From: CAZCEC01 sp964497615
GTDB taxonomy: Bacteria > Chloroflexota > Anaerolineae > Anaerolineales > UBA6663
Length of the DNA: 64,000 nucleotides
Reading direction: 5' to 3'
NCBI GenBank assembly: GCA_964497615.1
Contig: CAZCEC010000028.1
Location: 1 to 64,000 of the forward strand
The notes beneath the pieces are model-generated. The model did no database searches. It saw nothing but the letters and a program-made list of their open reading frames with translations, and had not been told where the DNA came from. Shown piece after piece: positions 40,654 through 49,739 of the stretch (position 1 is its first letter; each line of letters starts with the position of its first letter). Both the position numbers and the translations under genes were made by a program.

Positions 40654-43177
40654 TCACGGCCCAATCGTGATCGTGATCAGCCGCTGCTCCCCTTCCGCCG
40701 CCAGCATTTCCCCCGGCCCCACCGCCAAATCAAACATATCCATCACCAGCGCATAGTCCCCCGGCGCTAAATCCGGGGGTGCTCGCGGTGTGCGAGTCGC
40801 CCGCGGGCAGATCCGGCGGCGCGTACAGCACCGACTTCGTGACGATCACTTGCCCCGCTTGCCACAGCCAGGCCGGATACAGCCCCCGGCAGGGGTCGCC
40901 CTGATCGGAGGCCAGCACCGTGCCAGGCTGGTCCAGCGCCTCCAGGTTCAACTGGAACCACTGCTCATTGGCCGCCGGCCCGTTCACCCGGAAGGTCAAT
41001 TCAATCTCGATGGCCGCGCCCGGCGCCACCGTGCTGCCCGCAAAGCGATACCCCAGCAGGCTGGCCGGCCCCCACGCCACCGCATGCGCTGTCGCTGGGC
41101 TAGGAATGGGGAAATTCGCGCCCGGCGCCGCATATGCCAGGTTGTAGGGACGCGGCTCACCGGTGCGCTCAAAATCCACTATCCCGGCCCAGGGGAACAT
41201 CTGCCGTAATTCCTCCGGGTTGTAGCGTAAATTGGCCGGCAGGAAGGTGAAGGCATACCCGTCCGCGGCGCCCTCAGGTGGAAAGACCACGCAGCCCGTG
41301 TCGTGAAAGTCGTTCTCGAATGCCGCCCACAGCGCATCCAGCGGCTGCACCGGCGGCAGGTCTGGCGGCACGTAGTACGCGAAGATCGGGTCTGGCATCC
41401 AGATGTTGTCAAGCACGCGGCCAGCAGCGGGCGCGAGGCTCAGGTTTGTGCCCACTTGCTCGCCGTGATAAATCCCCACCGGCCAAGCATTGGTTTCGCA
41501 GAAGGGCACCAGGGTGTTCAGGTCTTCGGCGCGCTGGCCCACAATGACCTTATTGATCGGCGCGATGGTATTGGGCGCAAAGCACTCGAGGTAGCCTTCC
41601 GGAGGCAAGCGGTCGTGCGCCATCACACGCGGCCGGGCCGGGTCCAGCGGGTTGCGGGCAATCGCCAGGTCGTTCAGCCCGTGCCGGTCGATGATGGCGA
41701 CCGTGGGCAGCACCCACCCAATCGCTCCCACCGCACCCTCCATGCGCACCGCCTCCACCAGCGGGCTTAGCAGCAACCCCGCCTCGCGCGGCGGCAGGCT
41801 CGCCAGTTGCGACTCCGCGAATACCTTGTGCTCTTGATGCCGAATGCCCACGGCCCGCTCGATCAGCCAAGCCTGCGCTGAGTCGAACACGCCCACGTAA
41901 GAGCGCACCGGCGCCGGGAATCGATCCGCAGTCGGCACGAACATTGACAGCGTCTCAAGCCGCGTCGTCAGCGATTGGCTGGCGGCCCAATGCACCCACG
42001 GGATCGGCAGCGACGCCGCCAGGCTGAAGCCCATCACCCCCAACGCCACCGCCGGTCGCGCCGCCATCGCATTCAACAGCCACACGAGTGACACCCACAG
42101 CAGCGGCACCAGGTGGCTGTAGACTCGGTACTCGAAGTGATCGCCGCCGATGATGACCGTGTAGTAGGCAAAATGCCCGACCAACGTCACCATCGCGACG
42201 AGCCGTGCCAAGTCGGGGCGACGAAGCATCCGCCCTAGCATCGCCGCGACCTCACGCCCGCTTCCGGCGGATGCTTCGCCCTTTCCCCGCCGCATCAGCC
42301 ACCGGATTGNNNNNNNNNNCGAATACTCGATGATGAACGAAAGCAGATACCGCACGCCGCTCTCCGGCCACGGCCCAGTCTCCTTGGCCACATAGGTATT
42401 GGGCAGCCAGGCACCATAGGTCGCATGCCGCCACAGCAGATGCCCGATGACCGCCGCGAACGGCGCCAGCGCCAGCACATAGGGGCGCAGCGTCTGCCAA
42501 CGCCCCCTCTGCCTCCCAGCTTTGCCGGCGGTGAGTGCTTCAGCCGGCCGCCCAGCCAGCACCACGCCAACCCAGACCACCCCCGTCGCCGCGCAGAACA
42601 GCAAACCATCCGGCCGCGTCAGCGCCATCAGCGCCGCCGCACCCACCAGCAGCGCCAGCCACCTCGCGACCCCTGCCGGCCTCGCTACGGCCACAAACAC
42701 CCAACCTGTCAGCCAGAAGTTGAACATGGCCGTTTCCAGCCCCGACGACGTCCAGGCCAGAAACGTGCGATTGGACAGCGCACCAAGCAGCACCAGCGCC
42801 AGCAGCGCCAGCCGATAGCGTTCCAGCGCTGGGGTCAATCGCGTCCGCCACACCAGCGCCGCCGTCAGCAGCAGCGTGCCGGCCGCAAATGCCAAAGAGA
42901 TCGGGTTCGCGGCCTCGGGCGGCGCGATCCCCGTCAAACGCCACACGCCATCCAGCAGCGCCACCCACAAGAAGCTCGTGTAGCCCTCGACCGGCTTGAA
43001 CGGTGGCGCGTTCCACACGTAGCCGTAGCCCAGCCGGCTGTTGCTTATGTACCGGAAAGCGATGTAGGCATCGTCGGTCAGGAACCAAAACAGCCGCCAG
43101 CCCGCGTACAGGCCGGCGGCGGCCAGCAGCAGCACAACCGCCAGTCCGAGGGTGCGTTGAAAGGAAGCGCGGGGCAC
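40654..43177 (-). CDS. membrane glycosyltransferase (arabinofuranosyltransferase-like), frameshifted at the 3' end
   Basis: A large membrane protein: about 10 helices, with TDDAYIAFRYISNSRLG and VEGYTSFLW near the N-terminus. These motifs belong to GT-C-type polyprenyl-phospho-sugar transferases like the mycobacterial arabinofuranosyltransferases. A roughly 350-residue C-terminal outside domain follows. Ten Ns at 42310-42319 interrupt codons in the middle. As sequenced the frame ends at 40730 with a foreign-looking tail. Removing one G from the G5 run at 40775-40779 restores PDLAPGDYALVMDMFDL and a beta-strand end, with the stop at 40654. So the sequence carries a one-base insertion, either an error or a real mutation. 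Start is GTG 43175-43177. Confidence 0.82.
42310..42319. other. assembly gap (10 N) inside a glycosyltransferase gene
   Basis: Ten N lie within the leftward glycosyltransferase gene. Frames on both sides agree only if the true length is 10 plus a multiple of 3. Confidence 0.99.
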
Positions 43178-43226
43178 GGGCGCATTTTACCGTGGAACCC
43201 GGAGGGCAAGGTACAATGGCGGCCTC

Positions 43227-45148
43227 ATGGCACGTCGCCCGCAACCGCGGCCCACCCGCCTGCTCCCCGGCCTGCTGCTTGGGCACATGCTGCTGGGCCT
43301 GCTCTACCATCTCGCCACCCCNNNNNNNNNNCCGACGAGGATGGGCACTACCTGTTCGTGCGCTACCTCCAGGTGCATCGCGCCCTGCCCGTGCAGACCC
43401 TGGACGCCAACGCTGCCCGCGCCCATCACCCCCCGCTCTATCACCTGCTGGCCGCCGCCCTCACCGCCTGGGTGCCGGTCGAGGGCGGAGCCGACCGCAT
43501 CGACATGCAGCCCAACCCCAAGGTCTGGTTCCGTTACGACGACCCCGAGCCAGACAACAAGTCTATGTGGGTGCACTACGGCCCGGAGGAACGCTGGCCC
43601 TATGCTGGCCAGGCGCTTGTCATCCACGTCGTGCGGCTCATCTCGCTGGCATTTTCCACCCTCGGCGTCCTGTTCACCTACCTGGCCGCGCGTCCACTGC
43701 GCCCCGGCATCGCGGGCGAGCGCCTGGCCCTGCTGGCCGCTGCCCTGGTCGCCTTTCACCCCATGCTGCTCTTTATGAGCGGCGTGGTGCAAAATAACAC
43801 CACCGCCATCGCCTCCAGCGCCGCGGTGCTATATGCCCTCAGCCTCGGCCTCCGGCCAGCCGGCTTCCGTCTACGATTGTGGATTGTTATTGGTCTGCTG
43901 CTGGCGGTGGGCATCCTGCTCCAGGTGAGCGCCCTGGCGCTGGCTGCGCCCATCGGCCTGGCCCTGCTGTACGAAACCTGGCGCACCCGCCGCTGGCACG
44001 TGCTCGTCACCGGCGGGCTGGCGGTTGGCGTGCCTGTCCTGGCCCTCACCGGTTGGTGGTTCCTCCGCAACCTGGACCTGTACGGCGACCTTACCGGCAA
44101 CCGCATCATCGCCGCGCTGTGGTGCTGCGACCCGATCCGGCCCTGGCCTGCGTTTCGCTTGTTCCTCACCGGTCTGCTCGGCCGCTTTGGCCAGGGGTTG
44201 ATGATCACTTACCCCCCCGTCGCCTACTACTTCGCGGGCGCTCTGGCACTCTTCGCCCTGGCCGGCTGGGCCTGGGCCGCGCTCTTTCGCACCCAGCTCA
44301 GAACCGCCGCCGCGACCGCGTCCTCCCCCGCCGCTCCTTCCTCCTTCGATAACATGTCATTCCGAGCCGCGCCTCCTGTGCGCGGCGAGGAATCTGCTCT
44401 CCCCTCCGTCCCCCGCCCATCCCCTATCTCCCCCACCCTCATCCTGTGGGGCTTGCACCTCGCTGCCTTCCTGGCCGTGTCGCTGGCGCTCCTCCACTAT
44501 GCCCTCACCGTCATCCCCGGCGTGTCCGGGCGCTACCTCTTTCCTGCCTTCCCCTCCATGGCCATTATCCTGGCTGGCGGCTGGCTCAACTGGTTTCGCC
44601 CTCGCTGGCAATCCTTCGCCGCCACCACCGCGGGCGCACTAATGCTTCTCGCGGCGCTCTACGGCCTGTACGGGCTGCTCATTCCCACCTACCGTATCCC
44701 CCCACCGCCCAGCGCATCCGAGCTGCGCGCCATGACCCCCCTCGACGCCAACCTGGGCGACACCGCCCGCGTGCTGGGCTACAAGGTCAGCGGCGACGCC
44801 GTGCGCCCCGGCGACACGCTCGTGGTCACGCTCTACTGGCAGCCCCTCTCGCGCACCGACGTGCCTTACACTATCTTTGTCCATCTGTCCGACCCGGCCC
44901 TGGGGCCCCTCGCGCAGAAGGACACCTACCCCGGCCTGGGCAATTACGCCACCACGGTCTGGGATGTTGGTCGTTCGTTCGTAGACACCTATCGCTTGCC
45001 CATTCCTCCCGATGCGCCTGAGGGTCCGGCCAGCCTGGTGGTGGGTTTATATAACGAAGCAACAGGGACGAGGCTAACGGTGGCGGGAGCTAACGCGGGT
45101 GCAGATGGATTTGCGATCGTACAGGAGATTATGATCGGGGGGCGCTAG
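43227..45148 (+). CDS. membrane glycosyltransferase (GT39/PMT-like), interrupted by a gap
   Basis: A multi-helix membrane protein of about 640 residues. The ATG at 43227 opens one frame (LLPGLLLGHMLLGLLYHL); after ten N at 43322-43331 the reading continues in another frame as DEDGHYLFVRYLQ, so the real gap length differs from ten. Later features are AHHPPLYHLL, RLISLAFSTLG and GVSGRYLFPAFPS, typical of ArnT/PMT-like GT-C enzymes using polyprenyl-phospho-sugars, and a C-terminal beta domain (about 500-640). An in-frame palindrome interrupts the protein near residue 380. TACAAT ends 9 bases before the ATG. It is divergent from the other glycosyltransferase. Confidence 0.85.
43322..43331. other. 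assembly gap (10 N) inside a glycosyltransferase gene
   Basis: Ten N near the 5' end of the rightward glycosyltransferase. The coding frame changes across the gap, so the true missing length is not 10 modulo 3. Confidence 0.99.
44359..44393. repeat. palindromic repeat of the CATTCCGAG...GAGGAAT type inside a gene
   Basis: Arms 44359-44372 and 44380-44393 are complementary at 12 of 14 positions, with a 7-base loop. The form (ATGTCATTCCGAG ... GCGAGGAATCT) is one I recall as a dispersed palindrome in several bacterial phyla, including Chloroflexota. It sits in the coding frame of the glycosyltransferase and encodes a Ser/Pro/Arg-rich loop between two helices. Confidence 0.8.
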
Positions 45149-45172
45149 CGCGTGGGGGAGGCCGCCGCGCTG

Positions 45173-45709
45173 CTAGACAGACATTACCCACAGTTCCGGC
45201 GCCCCCACGTTCAGCCGCACGTCAATCGTCTTGAGCTTATCCTTGCGCTCGGCCTCGATGGTCAGCACGATGAACTCCGCCACCTGCCGCGCCTCTGCCG
45301 GAAGCAACGTGCAGCCCGCCAGTGTTCCCGCCGGGCCGGGCGTCAGTGCGGGCTGTTGCCGCGTCAGCCGCGCGCCCACGTCCTCCAGTTCCCGTAGTGG
45401 GCAGGTGTAGGCCGGCACGAACAGCCGGACCGGGTTGCGCCACAACTCGTCGGCCCCGCCTCGGCCCGAATAACTCTCGCGCCGCGCAATCTCCACGGTC
45501 CCGTTGAACACCCACATCGGCCGCCCCGGCTGGCCGGACTGCCCCCGGCCTGCCGCCCAGTTGACGCCCAGTGGCACCAGTTCGGTCTCCGTCAGCAGCA
45601 GCCCGCGCCCGCAGGTAGCGCACACCCACGCTACCTCGTCTTCCTCCGCTGGGATGGGTGTGCTGCACTGGATACACTTCAGGAGCACCAGCTCCACGCT
45701 GCTCGTCAT
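45173..45709 (-). CDS. zinc-ribbon protein, third of an operon
   Basis: A 178-residue soluble protein. CIQCSTPIPAEEDEVAWVCATCG near the N-terminus is a four-Cys zinc ribbon, followed by a beta-rich region with WVFNGTVEIARRES and a Pro/Leu-rich VRLFVPAYTCPL. No enzyme motif, no membrane segment. The ATG overlaps the stop of the upstream zinc-ribbon membrane gene (ATGA). It is the last of three genes whose products all start with zinc ribbons; a shared complex is likely but unproven. Confidence 0.78.
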   Translation of the reverse strand: MTSSVELVLLKCIQCSTPIPAEEDEVAWVCATCGRGLLLTETELVPLGVNWAAGRGQSGQPGRPMWVFNGTVEIARRESYSGRGGADELWRNPVRLFVPAYTCPLRELEDVGARLTRQQPALTPGPAGTLAGCTLLPAEARQVAEFIVLTIEAERKDKLKTIDVRLNVGAPELWVMSV

Positions 45710-46776
45710 CGGCTGCCTCCCCCCGGACCACGCAACTGCCGCTCCACGTCGCGCACATTCTCCAGCGCCTCGCTGATCGGGGCCAGCACTCCCGCCGGGC
45801 CTTTCGCCCCAATCGCCTTGCGCGCGCGGCCCGTCCGGTGCTCGATCTCCTCGCCCCACCGGAACAGCTTGTACCCGCCCGCGATCAGGGCCGCGCCCAC
45901 CGCCAGCGGGATCAGCAGCAGGCCCAGCGTGTCGTCGTCGCTGCTGTTGGCCACAATGGCCAGCGCCAGCGCTGTTCCATCCACCAGGATGAATGATCCC
46001 AGCGCCGTCCCGCCCAGCAGCATCAGGGCCCGATAGTATATGTTGCCCGGGGCCTTGCCATACAACACTTTGCCGTTGAAGCCATCCACCACCACCTGGT
46101 AGGCGCGCTTGCGATAGGTGTAGCGCGCAACCCACAGCGGGTAATATACCAGCGAGAATGCCTGCCGCAAGTAGCGCAGGATCACCTGTCCAATCCGGTC
46201 CAGCCCGCCCCGCGTACGCGCATGCTGATCCCAAGTCTTGGCCGCCGCGTCGCTGGCGTCGGTCGTCGAGCCGGTCGGCTCAAACACCATGCCCTCGGCG
46301 TGCAGCGCGTCCGGGTCATAGGCCGCGAACTTCACCCCCGCCAGCCCGATGCTGTCCACCCCAAACTCGGCCACGTCCCCGGCCGCGCCCGTCCACTCCA
46401 CATCCTCCATCAATTGCACTTCGCGCGGGTCGTAGCGCGTGCTGTCACCGGACTTCACCCGCTTCTGCCCAAAGATCCACCCGGCCAGCATCGCCTGTGC
46501 CCGCCAATATGGCAGATAAGCCAGGAACACCTCGCTGATCTCAGCCTTGCGCGTCAGGTCCATCGCGCGGTTGAACCCGCCCCAAAAGCCCCGCACCGCG
46601 CTCACCGCCCGGTCGCGGTCCACCCGCCGCGCCACCTGGTAGCGCGCCACCCCGCGCTCACCGCGCACCAGCGACCGCGCCTGGCAGTACGGGCACTTGA
46701 CGATGCGCTGCCCCTCGCGGATCGATAGGATGCCGGAGCAGTTGGGACACGCCAATCCGGTGATAACGTCAGCCAT
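45706..46776 (-). CDS. zinc-ribbon membrane protein, second of an operon
   Basis: A 356-residue protein. A four-Cys ribbon (CPNCSGILS ... VKCPYCQ) is followed by a soluble region with AYLPYWRAQ and FSLVYYPLWVARYTYRKRAYQVVVDG, then two membrane helices (about 245-285) and a coiled basic/acidic tail. The 'P-W' and 'VDGFNGKVLYGKAPG' segments reappear in the gene upstream, so the two are paralogues. It reads as a membrane-anchored zinc-ribbon protein of unknown role. Start ATG lies 2 bases after the stop of the preceding gene. Confidence 0.8.
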   Translation of the reverse strand: MADVITGLACPNCSGILSIREGQRIVKCPYCQARSLVRGERGVARYQVARRVDRDRAVSAVRGFWGGFNRAMDLTRKAEISEVFLAYLPYWRAQAMLAGWIFGQKRVKSGDSTRYDPREVQLMEDVEWTGAAGDVAEFGVDSIGLAGVKFAAYDPDALHAEGMVFEPTGSTTDASDAAAKTWDQHARTRGGLDRIGQVILRYLRQAFSLVYYPLWVARYTYRKRAYQVVVDGFNGKVLYGKAPGNIYYRALMLLGGTALGSFILVDGTALALAIVANSSDDDTLGLLLIPLAVGAALIAGGYKLFRWGEEIEHRTGRARKAIGAKGPAGVLAPISEALENVRDVERQLRGPGGGSR

Positions 46777-46778
46777 GC

Positions 46779-47606
46779 TTACACTTTCGCCGAGACCCAG
46801 GCGGCCAGCGCGAACACTGGGATGGCGAACGCCGCGCCGCCCACCAGGCACGCCCCCAGCCCCGCGAACATGCCCGCGCTGTCGCCTAGGGCCAGCCCGA
46901 TGAGAGGAAAGGTGCTCAACACCAGATATCCCAGGGTAGCGAAGGCCGCCACCATCAGGTACGGCGCCTCCGCCTTGGCTGGGAACAGGTTGGCAAACAC
47001 CTTGCCCGACGCCCCCTCCACCATCGCCGTGAACGACTTGCCCCCGAACTCGTACTTGAAGATGTACACTGGTAGATGCACCAGCGCCGCCTCCGCCACC
47101 TGCTCCGCCGCTACCCCGCGCCCCGCCAGCCACTGCATCATGGCTGGGAACGGCACCGTGGGCGCCACTGCCTCCGCGTCAAGCGCCGGGTCGTACTTCT
47201 GCAAATCACCCGCCGGGATGGCCAGCGACTTGATCTCGCTGATGGAGATGGCCGCCGCCGGCTCCAGATACACCTGCTCCTTGCCGCCCGGCGTGCGCGC
47301 CTTGCAGTACCACACCGGAAAGTACTCGAATGTGCTGGCCGTGACCTTCGCCTTGCGGTCCAGGTCCTTTACCGTGTCGTTGCCCGCCATCCACCGGCGC
47401 AGGTTGGCGGCGGCGGCCTCGGGCGTCACCGTGCGCGCCAGCGACCAGTGAAAGACAACCTTGCTCTTGTCGAGATAGACCGAGGACGAGCAGTACGGGC
47501 AGATAAGGAACAACTGCCCTTCGCCGGGGTGCAGCACCCCGCCGCATTGGGCGCAGCGGATATCGGCGGCAGGTATCGCGGAGACCGCGGGGTTGGTCGC
47601 ATTCAT
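46779..47606 (-). CDS. zinc-ribbon membrane protein, first of an operon
   Basis: A 275-residue paralogue of the next gene: ribbon CAQCGGVLH ... LICPYCSSS, STFEYFPVWYCKA, LVHLPVYIFKYEFGGK, MVEGASGKVFANLFPA, then three C-terminal membrane segments (about 200-275). The same order of ribbon, 'P-W', strand pair and 'V-G-SGKV' is shared with the 356-residue protein. TATAAT (plus coordinates 47619-47624) lies 12 bases before the ATG, so the operon probably has a very short leader. Function unknown. Confidence 0.82.
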   Translation of the reverse strand: MNATNPAVSAIPAADIRCAQCGGVLHPGEGQLFLICPYCSSSVYLDKSKVVFHWSLARTVTPEAAAANLRRWMAGNDTVKDLDRKAKVTASTFEYFPVWYCKARTPGGKEQVYLEPAAAISISEIKSLAIPAGDLQKYDPALDAEAVAPTVPFPAMMQWLAGRGVAAEQVAEAALVHLPVYIFKYEFGGKSFTAMVEGASGKVFANLFPAKAEAPYLMVAAFATLGYLVLSTFPLIGLALGDSAGMFAGLGACLVGGAAFAIPVFALAAWVSAKV

Positions 47607-47692
47607 AGTGGTTGCCCAATTATACCGTCTCCCATCCGGCGCGCCCGGCGCGTCAACCGCCGCGTAGGGTGCGCGGCGCCTTACCAGAATGC

Positions 47693-47717
47693 AAAAACGC
47701 CGCCCAGGCGGCGGCGT
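47693..47717 (-). terminator. rho-independent terminator of the unrecognised gene
   Basis: On the minus strand an 8-bp stem (47697-47704 with 47710-47717) ends with TTTTT. It lies about 30 bases after the stop of the family B gene. Confidence 0.8.
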
Positions 47718-47745
47718 CTTGCGAGAGTGTGTGTCCGGCAGGGCG

Positions 47746-48447
47746 CTACGGAACGAAGGTGGCTGCGTTCCCGCTGGCGCTTTGCAGCTTCATGTCATTG
47801 GCGAAGACCTTGCTGATCCCTTCCGCCCATTGGCTGCTGCCCGTGGTCTCGCCGCGCACGGTCAGCGTCTTGCCCTTGTAGTCGTCGGCCTTGCCAATCT
47901 TCCAGACCACACCCGCGACCTTTAGCAACTTTCGGTCCCAGGTGGCGGCGCCGCCCGTCATGACGAGGTTGCGCCCGTCGTACACGTTTACCTTGGTCAT
48001 ATTGATGACGGCTGCCTTTTGGGCCTTTTCAATCGCGTCTTCAAAATCGACCAGGGTGATCTTGTCGAGCCGTTTCGAGGCCTGCCCCAACGCGAGGTCA
48101 ATGTTGCTGGCAGCGAGCTGCGCCGGCTTGGACAGCGCCTTATTGGTCTTCGTCGTCATCGCCTTCGACTTCGCAACCAACAGCGCCTTTTTGGCGGCGT
48201 TCAGCTTGATCAGCGCGGTCTTGGCCTTGGCCAGGTTGCGCTGGGCGCTCTCCACGCTCACAACCGTCTGGGCGGAAGCATCCAAGTCCTTCCACGGGAT
48301 GGCGTTCCATCGCGCCTCGGCCGTGAGCAGGGCAACGCCCAGGCCGGTCTTTGTGTTCGCTTTGGCCTTGTCAATGAAGCTCTTCTTCTTCTGCCACGCC
48401 TTGTTCGTGGCAGTTGCCGGATAGGTCTTGTCTGCGGGTACGGTCAT
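47746..48447 (-). CDS. unrecognised helical protein, family B (paralogue of 34502-35302)
   Basis: A 233-residue soluble protein with an N-terminal Ala/Lys-rich helical region of about 150 residues and a C-terminal beta domain (NVYDGRNLVMTGG, WKIGKADDYKGKTLTVRG, NDMKLQSA). I do not recognise the family. The helical part shares motif order with the protein at 34502: M-T-V-P start, NKAWQKKKSF, ALLTAEARWNAI, AKTALIKLNAAKKALLVAKSKA, TLVDFEDAIEKAQ. The beta part is not shared in the same form. It has a consensus promoter, a GGAGGACACG ribosome-binding site and a terminator, so it is a real, well-expressed single gene. Confidence 0.78.
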   Translation of the reverse strand: MTVPADKTYPATATNKAWQKKKSFIDKAKANTKTGLGVALLTAEARWNAIPWKDLDASAQTVVSVESAQRNLAKAKTALIKLNAAKKALLVAKSKAMTTKTNKALSKPAQLAASNIDLALGQASKRLDKITLVDFEDAIEKAQKAAVINMTKVNVYDGRNLVMTGGAATWDRKLLKVAGVVWKIGKADDYKGKTLTVRGETTGSSQWAEGISKVFANDMKLQSASGNAATFVP

Positions 48448-48523
48448 CGTGTCCTCCCAGGCACTGAAGCAGCGGACCCAGGCGATGGTGCTGTACGCGG
48501 CTTATCGGATTGAATTGGTCGGA

Positions 48524-48551
48524 ATTGTAGTCCGAAATGGTTGCCTGTCAA
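48524..48551 (-). promoter_or_regulatory. sigma70-type promoter of the family B gene
   Basis: On the minus strand TTGACA, a 16-base spacer and TACAAT, followed by a leader of roughly 70 bases. Both hexamers are at or near consensus. Confidence 0.65.
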
Positions 48552-48554
48552 TTT

Positions 48555-48980
48555 TCACGCGTACAGATCGCGCACCAACAGACCGCCTCCCACCACCCCC
48601 ACCGCCAACCCAATGGCGTATACACCCAGCGACCCCATGACCAGCGCCCACCGCCAGCCGGCCGGCTCCGTTGCGCCCGACGCCAATCCGGTGACCACTG
48701 CGAACGCCAGTCCCGCGGCCAACGCGACCAACGCCACAGCCAGGCTCCCCCCGATGAGGCCTCGCCGTGCCCTGGCCCGGCAGGCCGCCCACAGCAGCAA
48801 GCCCCCGCCCACCAGCGCCACTGGCAGCAGTTCCGCCGGCATCAGCCAGTCCAGATGAAACCGGCCCTGGACCAGAAGGCCCAATGCCCCAAAGACCAGC
48901 GGCGCCGCCAGAGGCAGCGCCAGCACCACTGTGCCGCTCACAGCCAATGCCTTTGACAAACCGCCTCGCTTAGTCATCAT
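48555..48980 (-). CDS. small four-helix membrane protein
   Basis: A 141-residue protein with four hydrophobic segments (about 14-36, 46-66, 76-100 and 112-135) and short basic loops (CRARARRGLI). No recognised motif. An in-frame extension to 49178 would be soluble and Gly/Arg-rich, and it runs antisense to nothing useful; the MMTK start at 48980, preceded by GGCGAG, is preferred. It lies 23 bases after another small membrane gene in the same direction, so the two are probably co-transcribed. Confidence 0.65.
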   Translation of the reverse strand: MMTKRGGLSKALAVSGTVVLALPLAAPLVFGALGLLVQGRFHLDWLMPAELLPVALVGGGLLLWAACRARARRGLIGGSLAVALVALAAGLAFAVVTGLASGATEPAGWRWALVMGSLGVYAIGLAVGVVGGGLLVRDLYA

Positions 48981-49003
48981 CTCGCCCGCCTCCCCCACTC
49001 GTT

Positions 49004-49363
49004 TCACGCCGCCGCGTGCAGCTCCGCGTGGTGCCGCCAGCTCCAGAAGTACAACACTCCCACCCCCAGCAGCGGCCCGGAGATCGTCGGGATCCACAGC
49101 AGGTGCTCGCGCGCGACAACGGCATACGCCACCGCCAGCACTGAGAAGACCACGCCCCCGATCCACTCCCACCGCCACGCCAGAGCTATCACCACCAACA
49201 GCACCAGCACCGGCGTCTGATGGATCACAAACCCAACCAGGGCCTCACCCAGCCTCACGCCCTCCTCGAACACGTCGAAACCGAACAGGCTCAGGAACGC
49301 GCACACGAGCAGCGCCGCGATCCGCGGCCCCCACAACAACCACTTCCTGGATGTCGCTTGCAT
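49004..49363 (-). CDS. small four-helix membrane protein (DUF7670-like)
   Basis: A 119-residue protein with four membrane segments. The block ALAWRWEWIGG and the closing ISGPLLGVGVLYFWSW are like those in a widespread uncharacterised family (I recall DUF7670). A GGAGGTGC ribbon lies 7 bases before the ATG, a good ribosome-binding site. It leads the two-gene leftward unit with the membrane gene at 48555. Function unknown. Confidence 0.72.
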   Translation of the reverse strand: MQATSRKWLLWGPRIAALLVCAFLSLFGFDVFEEGVRLGEALVGFVIHQTPVLVLLVVIALAWRWEWIGGVVFSVLAVAYAVVAREHLLWIPTISGPLLGVGVLYFWSWRHHAELHAAA

Positions 49364-49665
49364 GATGCACCTCCAGCAATTTGGGCCGTCTTCATCACCA
49401 ATTCATTTGCCGGCCTCACCTTCAGTGTAGCCGCCCTGGCATCGTCTATGTAGTGTCGAATGTCAGGCTGGCCGCCGCCGCCCAAGCCGCTCGGCCGCGC
49501 GCGCCGGTGCAGTTTTTGTTCCGGGCGGCCGGTTGCGTTTGCGCTCAATATCCAGCGACAGCCAGTTTTGTCGGCCTTGTTTGCCGCGCTGCGCAGCGTA
49601 CAACTGCCGCCCGCCTGGTCTGAATCCAAGACGGCCCTTGCGCCGAATTAGAACATGTGATTCAC
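49364..49665. other. intergenic region without a supported gene
   Basis: About 300 bases between the divergent small membrane gene and the ccrM-like gene. Open frames here are short and have no protein-like features. The segment contains a perfect 12-base palindrome (CGCTGCGCAGCG) and the ribosome-binding site of the leftward gene. I see no RNA gene. Confidence 0.6.
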
Positions 49666-49705
49666 TTGCGCCGTCGAGTCGCCCTCGACTACAATTTTAA
49701 GACTC
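49666..49705 (+). promoter_or_regulatory. ccrM promoter with embedded GANTC sites
   Basis: TTGCGC (49666-49671), an 18-base spacer and TACAAT (49690-49695), about 45 bases before the GTG. A GAGTC word (49676-49680) lies inside the spacer and a GACTC word (49701-49705) near the expected transcription start. These are sites the encoded enzyme would methylate if it is a true CcrM, suggesting feedback control. Confidence 0.55.
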
Positions 49706-49739
49706 GGTCCCGGTCGCTCGGGGCCGCCCTGAGGCTACT

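Noticed and set aside
42425..43330. Long N-terminal part of the frame that runs into the rightward glycosyltransferase
   Set aside because: It is antisense to the other glycosyltransferase and Pro/Gln/Arg-rich. The real start is the ATG at 43227, in a different frame left of the N gap.
49381..49651. Short open frames between the small membrane gene and ccrM
   Set aside because: No ribosome-binding site, no protein-like composition, and several frames overlap equally.
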